From assembly GCA_051453625.1 (NCBI GenBank), contig JBOZIK010000001.1:57573259-57637258 (forward strand): a stretch of 64,000 nt of DNA. Direction: 5' to 3'. The DNA is from Welwitschia mirabilis (lineage: Eukaryota > Gnetophyta > Gnetopsida > Welwitschiales). The translations under genes were made by a program, and so were the position numbers. The notes beneath the pieces are model-generated. The model did not search any database, was not told the DNA's origin, and worked only from the letters and a program-made list of their open reading frames with translations. Below, in pieces: positions 24,510 to 35,958 of the stretch. The first letter of the stretch is position 1. Each line of letters opens with the position of its first letter.

Positions 24510-25180
24510 ACTTTTCAAATATGCCTTTCTTAGAAACCTATACTCCTATTGGTATATTTTGGATAGTTTGTCATATATTTTCAACTAGATTACACATTGT
24601 GGATATGCAAAAGAAACATGAAAAAGTAACAATAGTTCAGGTCAAGGATCTGATGAAGACAGAAGACTATTTTTCATGGCTATTATTCCTCCTCTATAGA
24701 ACTTCCCAGCACATCAAAGCATGATGATTTGGATGTGATTAATGAAGAACAGGATGAGTTGGAAGATACTTATCAAGAACTATACTTGAAATGTAAAAAG
24801 CTAGTAAAGAGGATAAATGATTTAAACAAGATTGTAAAGTTTCTTATCAAGGAAAAAGAGGAACTAAAATTGAAGTACAAAAAGATCAAATTTAAAAATT
24901 CTAATTTCATTTTATAGGTAAAAGATTTATCTTATTTTTTTAATAAATTTCCTAGTGGTTCTTCCAAATTAGAATAGATGCTTGAAGTTTAAAAACCTAC
25001 TCATAATAAGTCAAGTATTAGCTTAATCTTCCAAAAAATACAAAGTCAGCAAAACTAGGTAACTTGGTAAATTAAGTTCATTTCTAAAGTTACTTGTCAT
25101 TTCTGTGGAAAAATAGGACATCCAAAATTTTTCTGCAATGTTGAAAGTTAATGTTATTTTTAAATTCAGTCAGTTCTTTT
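24510..25180 (+). pseudogene. Copia gag remnant with coiled coil and zinc knuckle (C1)
   Basis: An acidic/lysine-rich segment at 24729-24914 ('QDELEDTYQELYLKCKKL' and onward) has heptad spacing and should form a coiled coil, as in Sirevirus Gag. The knuckle at 25095-25136 reads CHFCGKIGHPKFFC, an intact CX2CX4HX4C. Stops separate the pieces. Compare C2 and C3, where the first two Cys are both Tyr. Confidence 0.85.
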
Positions 25181-25279
25181 TCTTTTAAATTTATTCTAAA
25201 AAGAGGTGTACCATATAAGTTTAAAAAGACTAAGTGGGTGAAAGCTAATCATTTAAAAAGTCTCTTAATTCAGATAGCT

Positions 25280-25680
25280 TTCAAGATTTCAACTAGTTGT
25301 AGTGATATTTGGATAGTGGATGCTTAAGACATATAATAGGAGATAAACCCAGATTCAAGCAATTAAGTAACTTTAATGGAAGAGAAGTAACTTTTGGTGA
25401 CAATGGAAGAACAAAAATAGAAGGTATCAAAAGCATAAGATGAGGTAACCTTAATGAAGTTTTGTATGTAAATGGTTTAAAGCATAATTTATTGAGTATT
25501 AGCTAAATATGTGACAAAGGTCACAAAGTAGTTTTCGATAAGTCAAAATGTGAAATTTTACATGGAAAATAAAATGATGTTATTCTTAGAGCAAATAGAA
25601 TAGATAATTTTTATAGCATAGATCAATCATTTTCCCCATGTTAGTTTTTTTCATGTTGCTTAATAAGATCTTTGCCATAA
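25280..25680 (+). pseudogene. Copia protease remnant (C1)
   Basis: The active-site motif DSGCLRHIIGD at 25312-25344 is intact. Further on are 'EVTFGDNGRTKIEGI', 'VLYVNGLKHNLLSI' and 'KGHKVVFDKSKCEIL', the conserved protease to pre-integrase stretch of SIRE-like copia elements. There are several stops, for example in place of Gln or Trp codons. Confidence 0.85.
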
Positions 25681-26660
25681 ATGATTAGATCATGTTAATT
25701 ATGATCAATTGAAAATGATTATTTCTAAAAACATTGTAAAAGGTATTCCTAAGATAAATTTAGAAACATAGGGTTTATGTGATGCATGTCAAAAGGGAAA
25801 ACAAATAAGAACTTCACATAAAAGTAAAAACCAAGATTCCATAACTATGCCATTAGAGCTCATTTATATGGACTTGGTAGGCCTTGTTAAAAATCGAAGC
25901 CTAGATGGTAAACATTATTTTTTCACTATGGTTGATAACTTCTTTAGATATACTTAGGTTTTCTTTCTATCTAACAAATCTGAAACATACAAATATTAGA
26001 TTGAGATATGCAACAAGATTTAAAATGAGAAAGTGTATACCATAAAGAAAATAAGAAGTGATCATGATGTTAAATATGAGAATCATTTATTTAAGAAATA
26101 TTACATTAATAATGGAATTGATCATCAATTTTTAGCCCTAAAAATTCATAACAAAATGGTATAACTGAAAGAAAGAACAACGTTCTCTAAGAAATGACAT
26201 AAAATATGTTAAATGGTAAGAAGGTTCCTAAATCATTTTAGGCTAAGGCTGTTAGCATAGCATGTTATATTATTAATAGATTTTATCTTAGATCTGATAT
26301 AGGTAAAATTCCATATGATTTATGGAAATGAAGACAACCTAATATTTCATATTTTAAATTCTTCGAAATTAAATGCTATGTGCTGAAAGATAGAGAACAT
26401 TCAATTAAATTAAACTCTAAAGCCGATGAAGCTATATTTTTTGGCTATTCAACTAGAAGTAGAGCATATTGTGTTTTCAACAAGATAAGTTTAACACTAG
26501 AAGAGTCAATTAATATGTAAAATAATGAGATTGACATAAGTCCAAATTGTTTAGATGATGAAGAAGTCATATCTAAAAGTATTCCTACAAAACATGAAGT
26601 GAGTAGTGAAAATAATGAAGCTCCTATAAAAGAAGGCATGATAAAAAGTTTAAAGATTTA
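25680..26660 (+). pseudogene. Copia integrase remnant (C1)
   Basis: Frames switch, but 'YMDLVGL'-like sequence near 25866 and the 'GI' plus 'ERKN' motif near 26160-26175 mark the catalytic core. The C-terminal part at about 26220-26640 reads 'KVPKSF', 'SIACYIINRFYLRSDIGKIP', 'KADEAIFFGYSTRSRAY' and 'VFNKISLTLEES', which is diagnostic of Sirevirus integrase. Part of this C-terminal stretch is repeated after the gap at 27377. Confidence 0.85.
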
Positions 26661-26869
26661 AAAGAATAATTATTAGAATCTATTATTGGAGAAGTTGATT
26701 TAAAAATAAAGACAAAGATTTTTATGAAGAATTTGTATGCTCACATTTGTTATGTTTCAAAAATAGAGTTCAAAAAATTTGAAGAAGCTAAAAATCATGA
26801 AGAATGGATGATAACAATATAAGATGAACTATAATAGTTTAAGAGAAATAATGTTTGGAGACTTGTAGA

Positions 26870-27276
26870 AAGGACAAAACATAAAAATGTTATTGGGACT
26901 AAGTGGATTTTTAAAAACAAATTTGATGAAGAATACAATATCATTAAAAATAAGACAGGATTAGTAGCACAAGGCTACAACTAGATAGAAGGCATTAATG
27001 TAGGTGATACTTTTGCTTCCATTGTAAGGATAGATAGCATATGAATGTTTTTATCTTTTACATCCTTTAAAAATTTCAAAGCATATCAAATAAATGTTAA
27101 TAGTGTTTTTTACCTTAAATGAAAAAGTATATGTAAAATAACCACAAGTTTTTATTAATCCTCATAAAACTGATCATGTTTATAAGCTTAAGAAAGCCTT
27201 ATATGGATTGAAGTAATCTCCAAGATATTGATATAAGAATTTAGCCACTTTTTTAAATGATAATGAATATATTCGT
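26870..27276 (+). pseudogene. Copia reverse transcriptase, first copy, truncated (C1)
   Basis: It reads 'KHKNVIGTKWIFKNKFDEE', then 'GLVAQGYN', a stop at the expected Gln, then 'INVGDTFASIVRIDSI'. It continues to a degraded 'ESLIWIE' (copia ALYGLKQAPR region) and stops at the gap. The catalytic YVDD region is not reached in this copy. Confidence 0.8.
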
Positions 27277-27376
27277 NNNNNNNNNNNNNNNNNNNNNNNN
27301 NNNNNNNNNNNNNNNNNNNNNNNNNNNNNNNNNNNNNNNNNNNNNNNNNNNNNNNNNNNNNNNNNNNNNNNNNNNN
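27277..27376. other. Assembly gap (100 N) before a repeated block
   Basis: Sequence after the gap starts 'ccatatgatttttg', which repeats 26310 onward rather than continuing the RT. The join is either a real duplication or a misassembly. Confidence 0.9.
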
Positions 27377-28600
27377 CCATATGATTTTTGAAAAGGAAGA
27401 CAACCTTTTCATATTTTAAAGTCTTTGGAAGTAAATGCTATGTGCTGAAAGATAGAGAACATTTAATCAAATTTGACTCTAAAGATAATAAAGCTAATTT
27501 TCTGGGCTATTCAACTAGAAGTAGAGCATGCTAAGTTTTTAACAAGATAATTTTAATGGTAGAAGCAACAATTAATGTGAAAATTAATGAGATTAACACA
27601 ATATCAAATTTTTCAGAAGAAGAGAAGGTTATATCTAGAAGGATTCCCTCAACTAATAAGGTGACTACTAAAAATAATGAATCTCCTACAAAAGAAGATA
27701 CACTAAAAAGATCAAAGAGTTAAAAGATAACTTGTTAGAATCTATTATTATAGAATTTGACTCAAAATAAAGAAAATAAGTTCTATGAATAATTTATATG
27801 CTTACATTTGTTATGTTTCAAAAAATAGAGCTCACGAAATTTGAAGACGTTGAAATTCATGAGGAATGAATGATGACAATACAAGATGAACTACAAAAAT
27901 TAAAGAAAAATGATGTTTCGAAACTTGTAGAAAGGCTAAAATATAAAAATATCATTAGAACTAAGTGTATGTTTAAAAGCAAATGTGATGAAGAAAATGA
28001 TATCATTAAAAACAAGGTAAGATTAGTAGAATAAGGCTAAAACCAGATAGAAGACATTGGTTTAGGTAATACATTGACTGCTATTACAAGGATAAATAGC
28101 ATTATAAATTTTTTATTTTATACAACTTTTAAAAATTTTAAAGTGTATCAAATAGATGTGAAAAGTTCCTTTTTAAATGGTAGATTAAATGAAAGATTAT
28201 GTAAAGCAACCATTGGATTTTATTGATCCTAATAAAACTAATCATGTGTATAGACTTAAGAAAGCTTGTATGGATTAAAATAAGTGCCAAAAGCTTGGTA
28301 TGATAAACTAGCCACATTTTAAAATAATAATGGATATATTTATGAAATAGTAGATAAAAATCTATTTGTGAAAAACTTAAGAAAGAATTTAATTATTATA
28401 AAAATCTATCTAGAAGATATTATATTCAGTGCCTTAAATAAAAGGTTGTCAAAAAAATTTGCAATTGTTATAACAACTTATTATAAAATGAATATGCTTG
28501 AAACATTTCTTGAACTATAAATTAAGCAATTAAAAGATGGAATATTTATTTCTCAATTTAAAAATGTAAGAGATTTAATAAAACATTTTGGATTTAAAAT
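27377..28600 (+). pseudogene. Copia integrase C-terminus and RT, second copy (C1)
   Basis: The block restarts at the integrase C-terminal region ('PYDF...KGRQP') and runs through 'FKVYQIDVKSSFLNGRLNE' and 'ESLYGLK' to the RT catalytic box near 28405-28425, which reads YLEDIIF, so the first Asp of YVDD is Glu. It continues 'ITTYYKMNMLETFLEL' and 'DGIFISQFKNVRDLIKHFG'. It covers the part of RT missing from the first copy. Confidence 0.85.
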
Positions 28601-28699
28601 GTAAAAATAACTAACATCCCTATGTCAAAATCTTATAATGTAAGTTTGCTTAAGAATGGTGAATTACTAGATTAAAAAATTTATAGAAGTAAGATTAGA

Positions 28700-29220
28700 A
28701 GTCTATTATATTTGACTATAAGTAGATTAGACATTATGTTTAGTATTAAAGTACATGCAAGGTATCAATCCCAACTAAAAGAATCACATCTACAAGTAGT
28801 AAAAAGAATAATCAAGTATGTAAAAGGAACATGTGATTATGATTTATGGTATCCTACAGAGACATTCTTTGAGCTTGTAGGTTTTAGTAATGCAGATTGG
28901 GCTAGATGTAAGGATGATAGGAAGAGCACAAGTGGAAATTACTTTTTGTTAGGTTCATGTTTAATAGAACAGACAAGTAAGAAAAAAAATTTAATCTCCC
29001 TTTTAACTACAGAAGCTAAATATATTACAATAGGGGGTTGTTATGTTCATCTTTTATGGATGAAAGAAATGTCAAAGGATTTTGGTATAAATTTTAAACA
29101 AGTTTTTATATTTTATGACAATAATAGTGCTATAAACATCTCTAAAAATCCTATTCAGTACTTAATAACCAAACATATTGAGCTAAGTCATAATTTATTA
29201 TAAGATCAGGTAGAAAAAGA
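28700..29220 (+). pseudogene. Copia RNase H remnant (C1)
   Basis: A 163-codon open frame (28712-29203) carries 'LVGFSNADWARCKDDRKSTS', with Asn-Ala-Asp in the GFSDADWAG motif, then 'TTEAKYITIGGC' with the catalytic Glu, and 'FYDNNSAINISKNP' with the third acidic residue. It is the best preserved C1 domain. It lies in the usual copia place, at the end of pol. Confidence 0.88.
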
Positions 29221-29585
29221 AAACATTTCTATAAATTTATGAGTATAGATTAATAACTATTAGATATTTTTATCAAACCTCTAAATTTTAATAATTTTCT
29301 TCATCTCAAAAATGAACTAGGGATTATCTATCTGTTCTCTGGTTGAATGCAAGATAGTCAACTAGATCTATTATTTGGTCAACTGGATGTGATTGGTCTA
29401 CTGACATGAAAGCCTAGTCACCCGGACCTTATTAGTTTTATAGGCCACTTCAGAGGAAGCTAGAAGCTTAGAGTGGAAGATAGCTGAAGAAGAGAAAGAT
29501 GACGAATCTATTTAGATATTTTCTCTATGCTTATGTTTGTTCTTTTATTTTATTGTGTGCATTTCTCTCCTTTGCCATTAATGTC

Positions 29586-29598
29586 AAAAGGGGGAGAA
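29586..29598 (+). other. Upstream polypurine tract (C1)
   Basis: AAAAGGGGGAGAA preceded by 'aatgtc', the same context as the tract beside the 3' LTR. Extra polypurine tracts upstream of the 3' LTR are a described feature of Sireviruses. The region 29220-29580 also holds GTCAACTGG-like words resembling the LTR array. Confidence 0.75.
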
Positions 29599-29948
29599 TT
29601 AGTTATTATTTGTACTTGTTTTTATGCTCTATAATTTAGTGTCTTAAATTTTTAGATGCTCTACAATTTCTGCTATATTATATGATTAATCAATTATTCA
29701 TGATCAAAATGTTGTTTATTCTATATATTTGTAGAACTTAAAATTATCTTTAAATTTTGGCATTTTCTTATCTCTTTAAAATTTCACCTCATATTGTTTT
29801 AATAATAGCACAAAGTAAATTTTATCAAAATGTCTACATTTGATATTAGAAAGTTTAATATTTTTATAAAGACTAATAGGCATTTTGTAAGAGGGATTTT
29901 TCTAGATTTTAATCTTTTACAACTAAAAAAATCTTTACCATCAATGTT

Positions 29949-29960
29949 AAATGGGAAGAT
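29949..29960 (+). other. 3' polypurine tract (C1)
   Basis: AAATGGGAAGAT abuts the 3' LTR start at 29961. The less decayed C2 copy at 49079-49090 reads AAAGGGGGAGAT. It primes plus-strand synthesis in active relatives. Confidence 0.85.
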
Positions 29961-31215
29961 TATTAGATTTTGTATTGTCAATTGATGTCAAACTAATGTT
30001 TTTTATAAAGCAAAATTTGGGTATCTTTGTGTAGAAAATATTGATTACTTGTAGATCAAAAGATGAAGCTATGAATGTCACATTTTGATCATTTAAACCT
30101 ATCATGTTTTGATAGCCTTCTAAGGGGTCAATTGAACCTATGAACTTGAGAACTAGTAATCCTAAAATAATTGTGAACAGATCGACTAGATCTATGAGGG
30201 GTCGACTGAGCCTAAGCATTGTGCATCTAATATCTCTAAACCAATTATCAAGGGGTCAATTAGACACCTAAGGAGGCGATTGGACCTGATGTAGAAAACT
30301 TGAATAAATTTCATCAAGACTAAGTTGGTAACTGGACAGATATATGGGTGATTGAATGAGTGATCGACTAGACTCTAAGGGGTCAAATGGACATGGAGTC
30401 ATAAGAAACTCAGGTAACTGAATAGTTTACTTAGGTAACCTATTTAAGTCATGATACCAAGAGGCGCTAACTGAACATTTGATGGGTTAACTGACCATAA
30501 CGGAAATGAAAATTTTATATCCATTATGTACCCATTTTATAGTCATTGAAATCATGTTTTCAATTGTGATAACCCTAAAAGCCTTCCATTATAAATAGCC
30601 AAGAGAGAAATAACTGTAGAACATTTTGGTTAAACTATTGAATATTGGTGATTAATCATTGTACTATCTTGACATTACATTCCTGACTAAGAATGAGCAG
30701 ACATCTATTGTATTGCATACAAAGCTAGATCTATAGCATTCCATTGTTTGTAGATTATATCATTTACAAGAGAAGTGATTCACTACTATCATTAAGCTAA
30801 AAAATAAGTGATATCAATTCACTTGGACATTCTGTTATTACTACTCTATTTTCTAAAGGTTGAGATTGATCCTGCAAAAGTCTAGTTGAGAAGGTTGAGA
30901 CTTAGTCTACAAAAGTTCATTTGTAAAAATTACAAGTAAAACTATAATACTTGAAAGACTTAATGAAGATCTAGATCCGGCTTGGTGATAAGTTGATCAT
31001 CGAGAGTGGAGTAAGGGATTTTTTTGAACCACTATAAAACTTACATGCACATGATCAATAATTCTATGCTTTCCATTATTTTTGTTTTTCTAAAGACTTT
31101 TAGCCTTTATGTGTAATGTTTTCAATGATTCTTTTCAAGAAAGTCTATAGTGTGAATTTATTTGAATAATTTTTAGAAACATATTCACTACCCCTCTAAT
31201 GTTCTTAATCCCACA
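29961..31215 (+). mobile_element. 3' LTR of copia C1
   Basis: It starts TATTAGATTTTG (TG decayed to TA), ends AATCCCACA, and is followed by the right TAGAG copy. Length is 1,255 bases. The GGGGTCGACC-type array (30120-30380) is shorter than in the 5' LTR. A TATA-like TATAAATA at 30590-30597 marks the likely U3 promoter. Confidence 0.92.
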
Positions 31216-31220
31216 TAGAG
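31216..31220 (+). repeat. Target site duplication TAGAG, right copy (C1)
   Basis: Perfect match to 21734-21738, directly after the 3' LTR. G1 integrase coding resumes from here. Confidence 0.93.
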
Positions 31221-31460
31221 TACATATTTTGAATAACAAGTTGACTTCTAAATGGTTAGGTCCTTACTTTATAGAGAGAGTGCATTCTAATGGCTTTATT
31301 GAGATTTTCGACTTAGAGACTAAGGAGATTTAAAATATTAATAAACAAAGGTGGAAACTAGATAAAAAATATTTCAGTATAGCCTTGAACATGATAGAAT
31401 TACTTGTTTTAAATGTTTTCCTCAATAAGGAGGACTTTCATCCTACCATTATCTAAATTC
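31216..31460 (+). pseudogene. Ty3/gypsy integrase C-terminal part (G1), resumed
   Basis: The frame reads 'LTSKWLGPYFIERVHSNGF', then 'IFDLETKEI', a stop, and 'VFLNKEDF' near the end. This is the terminal integrase segment missing at 21738 and matches the end of G2 pol (61140-61250) and G3 pol (about 1200-1360). It proves that C1 is nested in G1. Confidence 0.85.
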
Positions 31461-33430
31461 TTTCTTAGCTTATCCCTTTAGTGAATGTTATGATATCACT
31501 TGATCATCTTTTAAACTTGACTTATGTGTTTCTTTATGAAGTTTCTATGACTAGTATTTATACTTTATAATTTTATAGTAGTAAGATTAGATTCATCCAA
31601 TCTTAAGATATTTCCATATTTATGAACTTTAATTTAAAGGAAGGTGCCTTAATTTTTAATGTATCTTTTCAATGGTTTTAGGTCTTTGATTTTTTAGAAG
31701 TGTTTTTTTTTTTGTTTTTTATTTTACTTATTCACCTTCATCTTATTGAGTGTGTGATCATGCAGGAAATTTTAAAAAAAAAAGAAAAAAAGAAAAATAA
31801 AATAATGATCATGATCTATTATATTTGTGCTTAAATAAAAATATATGATCACCATGATGTCCTACCACACTAGGGTAAATTTTTCTAAGAGGAACCTTTG
31901 GCAGTGTTGATAACTATGAGAACTCCATTGAGGAATTAGTTGGTTATGCTTCACAAGTCCTTACTTCTCTGACTGTGGTTACAGTCTCATCACTATGGAA
32001 AAATTATAATAAACTTTAAGGCTATGAATTCAATGATGTTTTTAGTGTCATCAAAGGCATTGCTGATTTTATAAACTCTTAGTATTCCTATATGATAATT
32101 TTACTTTTGAGGATTTGAGCATATTTGTGAGATGTAACAAAGTGATTTTATTTCTAACTATCTTATAATCTTATCATTTATTATTTTAAACACTTAAATT
32201 TTTGGTATTTTCATAATCACTACCTTTTTGAGTGGAACTTTATAGAGTTTATAGATTTTGTTATGCATTTTTACTTAAGTAACTTTATGATATCATGCTT
32301 AGGGGTTTGATAGATTAGAATTTAGTGTAGGTAAGAAATCTTCTCCTTGTTTCTTATGACTATTTTTATTTTTATTTTCTTTGATTTTTAGTTTGTTATT
32401 TCAAAGTCATTTCTACATTTTATTCTTATTACATAGGACTCTATCATCTAGTAGTTTCCTTACTGATTCATTCATGACATATCATTCTTGTTTTACATTA
32501 AAATTAAATAGAAAAACTTTTATGTTTCCTAGCTTTTATAAGATTCCTTATATCTTTTAGAGTTCTATATTTTATCTTGTTTATCTTTTTAATTTGGGAA
32601 CATTTATTTAGTTTTCATTATTAAGTTTTAGCCTAATTAGTTTATTTTTCTCAGTCATAGTTTTCATTTGTTTTGAGTTTTCGCTTCATCTTGATTTTCA
32701 TGATTTACTTTCTTATTCTTTATTTTTCACAGCTTTCTAATAAATTCTAATACCTTGATGATCATGTTTGAGCCTAAATTTATTGGCTAACATCTTTATT
32801 TTTATAAGTTTTTTTAAAATCCCATTATCTACCTGGTCTTCCAGATGACAGAGGTGGATGACAATCTAATTTTTTCTATGACTCGTCCTAAGGTTGTTGT
32901 TCAGACAACATGACCAGATGATAGTGGGATAAAACTACAGTTCAACTGCTCATTCCTTCAAGAGATAAAGACTTTCCTAGTCCTTGTCATCCCTTTGGAT
33001 CTTGTCCTAGTTAGATTTGCTTCCATTTTCATCAGATTTCTTTGAATTTCTCAAAATAAGGTATTTTTTTCTCTCATTATTTTTCAAATTTTCTCCCTTT
33101 TTTAATCCTTTCGATGCATAGTTTTTACATATATCAATTAGTTTTTTGTACTCTTTAATTTGAAACTTAAGAATTTGATTTTTAGTGTGTATTTTAAACG
33201 TTACGATTAGTGTTTATTTTATGAGAAAATTTTAACTTTTTATCTTTCACACTCAATTTTTCAAAAACTATAAGTTGAAAGATATTGGTCCTTTAGGAAA
33301 ATTGATTAGTTCAACATGTCCTACAATTCTATTAAATTAGATTTTTCATTTGAGTACTTCAAATTTTTACCTTATGTGGGGCTCACTTAAAAAACTACTT
33401 TTTTTATTCTTCATGCACTTCGCAATTTTC
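31461..33430 (+). other. 3' noncoding region of G1
   Basis: No domain is seen. It has an A-rich tract (31767-31802), a segment matching 600-840 of G3 in reverse complement ('ccatgatgtcctaccac...'), and dyad words GATGAC/GTCATC at 32830-32930. It belongs to the long spacer 3' of pol typical of Athila/Tat-like elements. Confidence 0.55.
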
Positions 33431-33843
33431 TTCTCATGACTAGGCAACACGGGATATATGGATACCTCTAGAGAAGAAGTAGGATGTATTTTCATCATTG
33501 TTTCCATTTTTTATTAATTTTGAAGGTCGTTATTAAGCATCCATGCAATGTATTTGACTTTTATATCTAATCTTGCATAACTTTTTTGTATAGTTTTGAT
33601 AGAGTAGGCCCCACATGTGTAGATCTAGATAGGCCGAGGCTGAGATTCATGGTCATAAAGTAGGAGGTAAGCTCATTAGTATCAAATGTTGAGTGTGTGA
33701 AGCCTGTGCATCCCCCACCTTAACATGATAGATCATTAACTATTCAGGCAGTTGCTATTCATGTTGAGTATCATTTTGGATATTTTATGATCCAAATAAA
33801 GTCCAAGGTTGATCAGAGGCTCTCAGATTTATGGCTTCACTGG

Positions 33844-34323
33844 ATTTTAAATGTACATGGGATATATTATGTGTATGAGATAAGAGAGTTTTATGACATC
33901 ATGTACATTGAGCATCATCTAGACTTTTATGNNNNNNNNNNNNNNNNNNNNNNNNNNNNNNNNNNNNNNNNNNNNNNNNNNNNNNNNNNNNNNNNNNNNN
34001 NNNNNNNNNNNNNNNNNNNNNNNNNNNNNNNNNNNNNNNNNNNNNNNNNNNNNNNNNNNNNNNNNNNNNNNNNNNNNNNNNNNNNNNNNNNNNNNNNNNN
34101 NNNNNNNNNNNNNNNNNNNNNNNNNNNNNNNNNNNNNNNNNNNNNNNNNNNNNNNNNNNNNNNNNNNNNNNNNNNNNNNNNNNNNNNNNNNNNNNNNNNN
34201 NNNNNNNNNNNNNNNNNNNNNNNNNNNNNNNNNNNNNNNNNNNNNNNNNNNATTTTAAATGTACATGGGATATATTATGTGTATGAGATAAGAGAGTTTT
34301 ATGACATCATGTACATTGAGCAT
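33844..34323. other. Assembly gap (320 N) with 72-base identical flanks
   Basis: N covers 33932-34251. Sequence 33844-33915 is repeated without mismatch starting at 34252, so the two contig ends probably overlap and the gap length is not real. A local tandem duplication is the alternative. Confidence 0.85.
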
Positions 34324-34456
34324 TCTAGACTCTCATGATCACTTGGCTGACATGATTGTAGCTTCTATTTGGGACCACAAGATAACTATACTTCCACATC
34401 ACATTATAGTAGTAATAGATTTAATGGTATGGGAAGTTTACATATTCATTCAATTA

Positions 34457-34610
34457 AAGGGACAGAGGAACGTCATGCATATANNNNNNNNNNNNNNNNN
34501 NNNNNNNNNNNNNNNNNNNNNNNNNNNNNNNNNNNNNNNNNNNNNNNNNNNNNNNNNNNNNNNNNNNNNNNNNNNNNNNNNNNAAGGGACAGAGGAACGT
34601 CATGCATATA
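34457..34610. other. Assembly gap (100 N) with 27-base identical flanks
   Basis: N covers 34484-34583. The 27 bases 34457-34483 recur exactly at 34584-34610. Confidence 0.85.
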
Positions 34611-35934
34611 GCATAGCATTAGATATTCTAGTTGATTTAACAATGAATAGGTGAGGAGCGCTTATTACCCACTTGCCCTTGCATATAGAGTTCTTCATAA
34701 GGATTGATTATAACATTAGCCTATCATTTCATGATAGCAATGCAATGGTTGCAAACTTGCAGATTTTGGTAGCTTTCAAGCAGGGAGAGCAAATGATTCT
34801 ATCAACTTTCATCTGAAGAAGACTCAGGTCAATGGTAGAGGCATGAGAGTTATAGACTTTGGGTTATCCATGCCTTCTATCAATATTATTTAGACGATTT
34901 AGGATACTAGAGCCCATAGGCTAGTAGTTCCTTTCACATATTTAGAATTTTACTTACTATTTGTAGGATATGGACATATAGATATTAGGAAAGAAAAAGA
35001 GACCATAGGTATAGAGACCTATAGTTGTAGTTACTATTGAGTAGATCTAGGCCCTCATGGTAGAGATGACTGAGACCATATAAGGTTTCATTAATCATGG
35101 TATCTAGACTTTAGATCAAAGGATTCAAGCCCTAGATCAGAGGACTCAGACATTAGAGTAGAGGATTTTAATAGTTAAGAAGATAGTCAAGCACTATAGG
35201 GATCAGATAGTTCACATGCATTGGAACATTGTATCCATATAGTAGAGTGTTACAGTTAACCTTCCAAAGGTTGTTCATGTTCAGGGAAATAAGACAGTTT
35301 ACTGTATTTCCACATCATTGGGCTTTTGTTTCCCTATTTACCCTAAGCATTCTTTATCTTCTTCCCGTATACTTGAGCTAGTTAAACATATAGGATTTGT
35401 CATGCGACATTGAGAGAGTGATTATATTATATTTTCTATCTCTCCTTATATACATTTTTGTACTAAAAATCATAATATTATATATACAGACATACATACA
35501 TATATATATCTTTTGAGTTCATCATGATGTATTTTTATCTGATTTTCATGCTTACCTTTCTTTCCACATGTTATGATGGGGATTAATTATATTTGACATG
35601 ATCTTTTTAGTTATTTATTATACATTTTAATGAGGGGATTTTAATTATAAATGCATTTACTGATTATCTATCTAAAAAATTCTATCACAAGTTTCTATTT
35701 TTAAAGAACCATTTTTGAGCCTGTCATCTTTACTATCATCTCAACAATGACCTGGATGATAGTATGCAAGTTACTTAATTAGGTAAAATGTTCCGTTTTC
35801 TAAATTTTTATAATTTATTCTGTATCTCTAAGTTTTTTAAAATTATTTTTAAGATAATTTTTCAATATCTTAGTTGTTTTTATTATTTAATAAGTTAGTT
35901 ATAATCATAGTTTATAACCTAGTTTTGTCAAGGA

Positions 35935-35957
35935 CTAATAAGGCTAAGTGGGAGGCT
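35935..35957 (+). other. Polypurine-type region before 3' LTR (G1)
   Basis: The sequence 'tcaaggactaataaggctaagtgggaggc' lies just before the 3' LTR. It resembles the 'GGACTAGCAAAGG-CTAAGTGTGGGGG' motif seen next to the 3' LTR of plant Tat/Athila-like elements, with AAGTGGGAGG as the purine tract. Confidence 0.65.
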
Positions 35958-35958
35958 A

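Larger units (their letters stand above)
21739..31215 (+). mobile_element. Ty1/copia element C1 (Sirevirus-like) inside G1
   Basis: TG...CA-ended LTRs, initiator-Met-type primer binding site, gag with coiled coil and zinc knuckle, protease, integrase, RT and RNase H in copia order, and two polypurine tracts. It is bounded by TAGAG duplications. Inside it are two LTR starts (21739 and 22235) and a repeated integrase-RT block around the gap at 27277, so it is either two partly fused copies or misassembled. Confidence 0.9.
33740..35250 (+). pseudogene. Extra 3' ORF remnant of G1 (plant transposon protein domain-like)
   Basis: Before the gap at 33932 the frame reads 'VDQRLSDLWLHWILNVHGIY', and then 'EIREFYDIMYIEH', resembling the '(V)REFYAN' segment of the putative plant transposon protein domain. 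After the gaps, another frame near 34655-34760 gives 'GALITHLPLHIEFF', as in that domain's C-terminal part. At 35105-35170 three heptads, TLDQRIQ, ALDQRTQ and TLE (stop) RIL, indicate a coiled coil at the end. This extra ORF between pol and the 3' LTR fits Athila/Tat relatives. Its role in living elements is unclear. Stops and two gaps break it. Confidence 0.5.
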
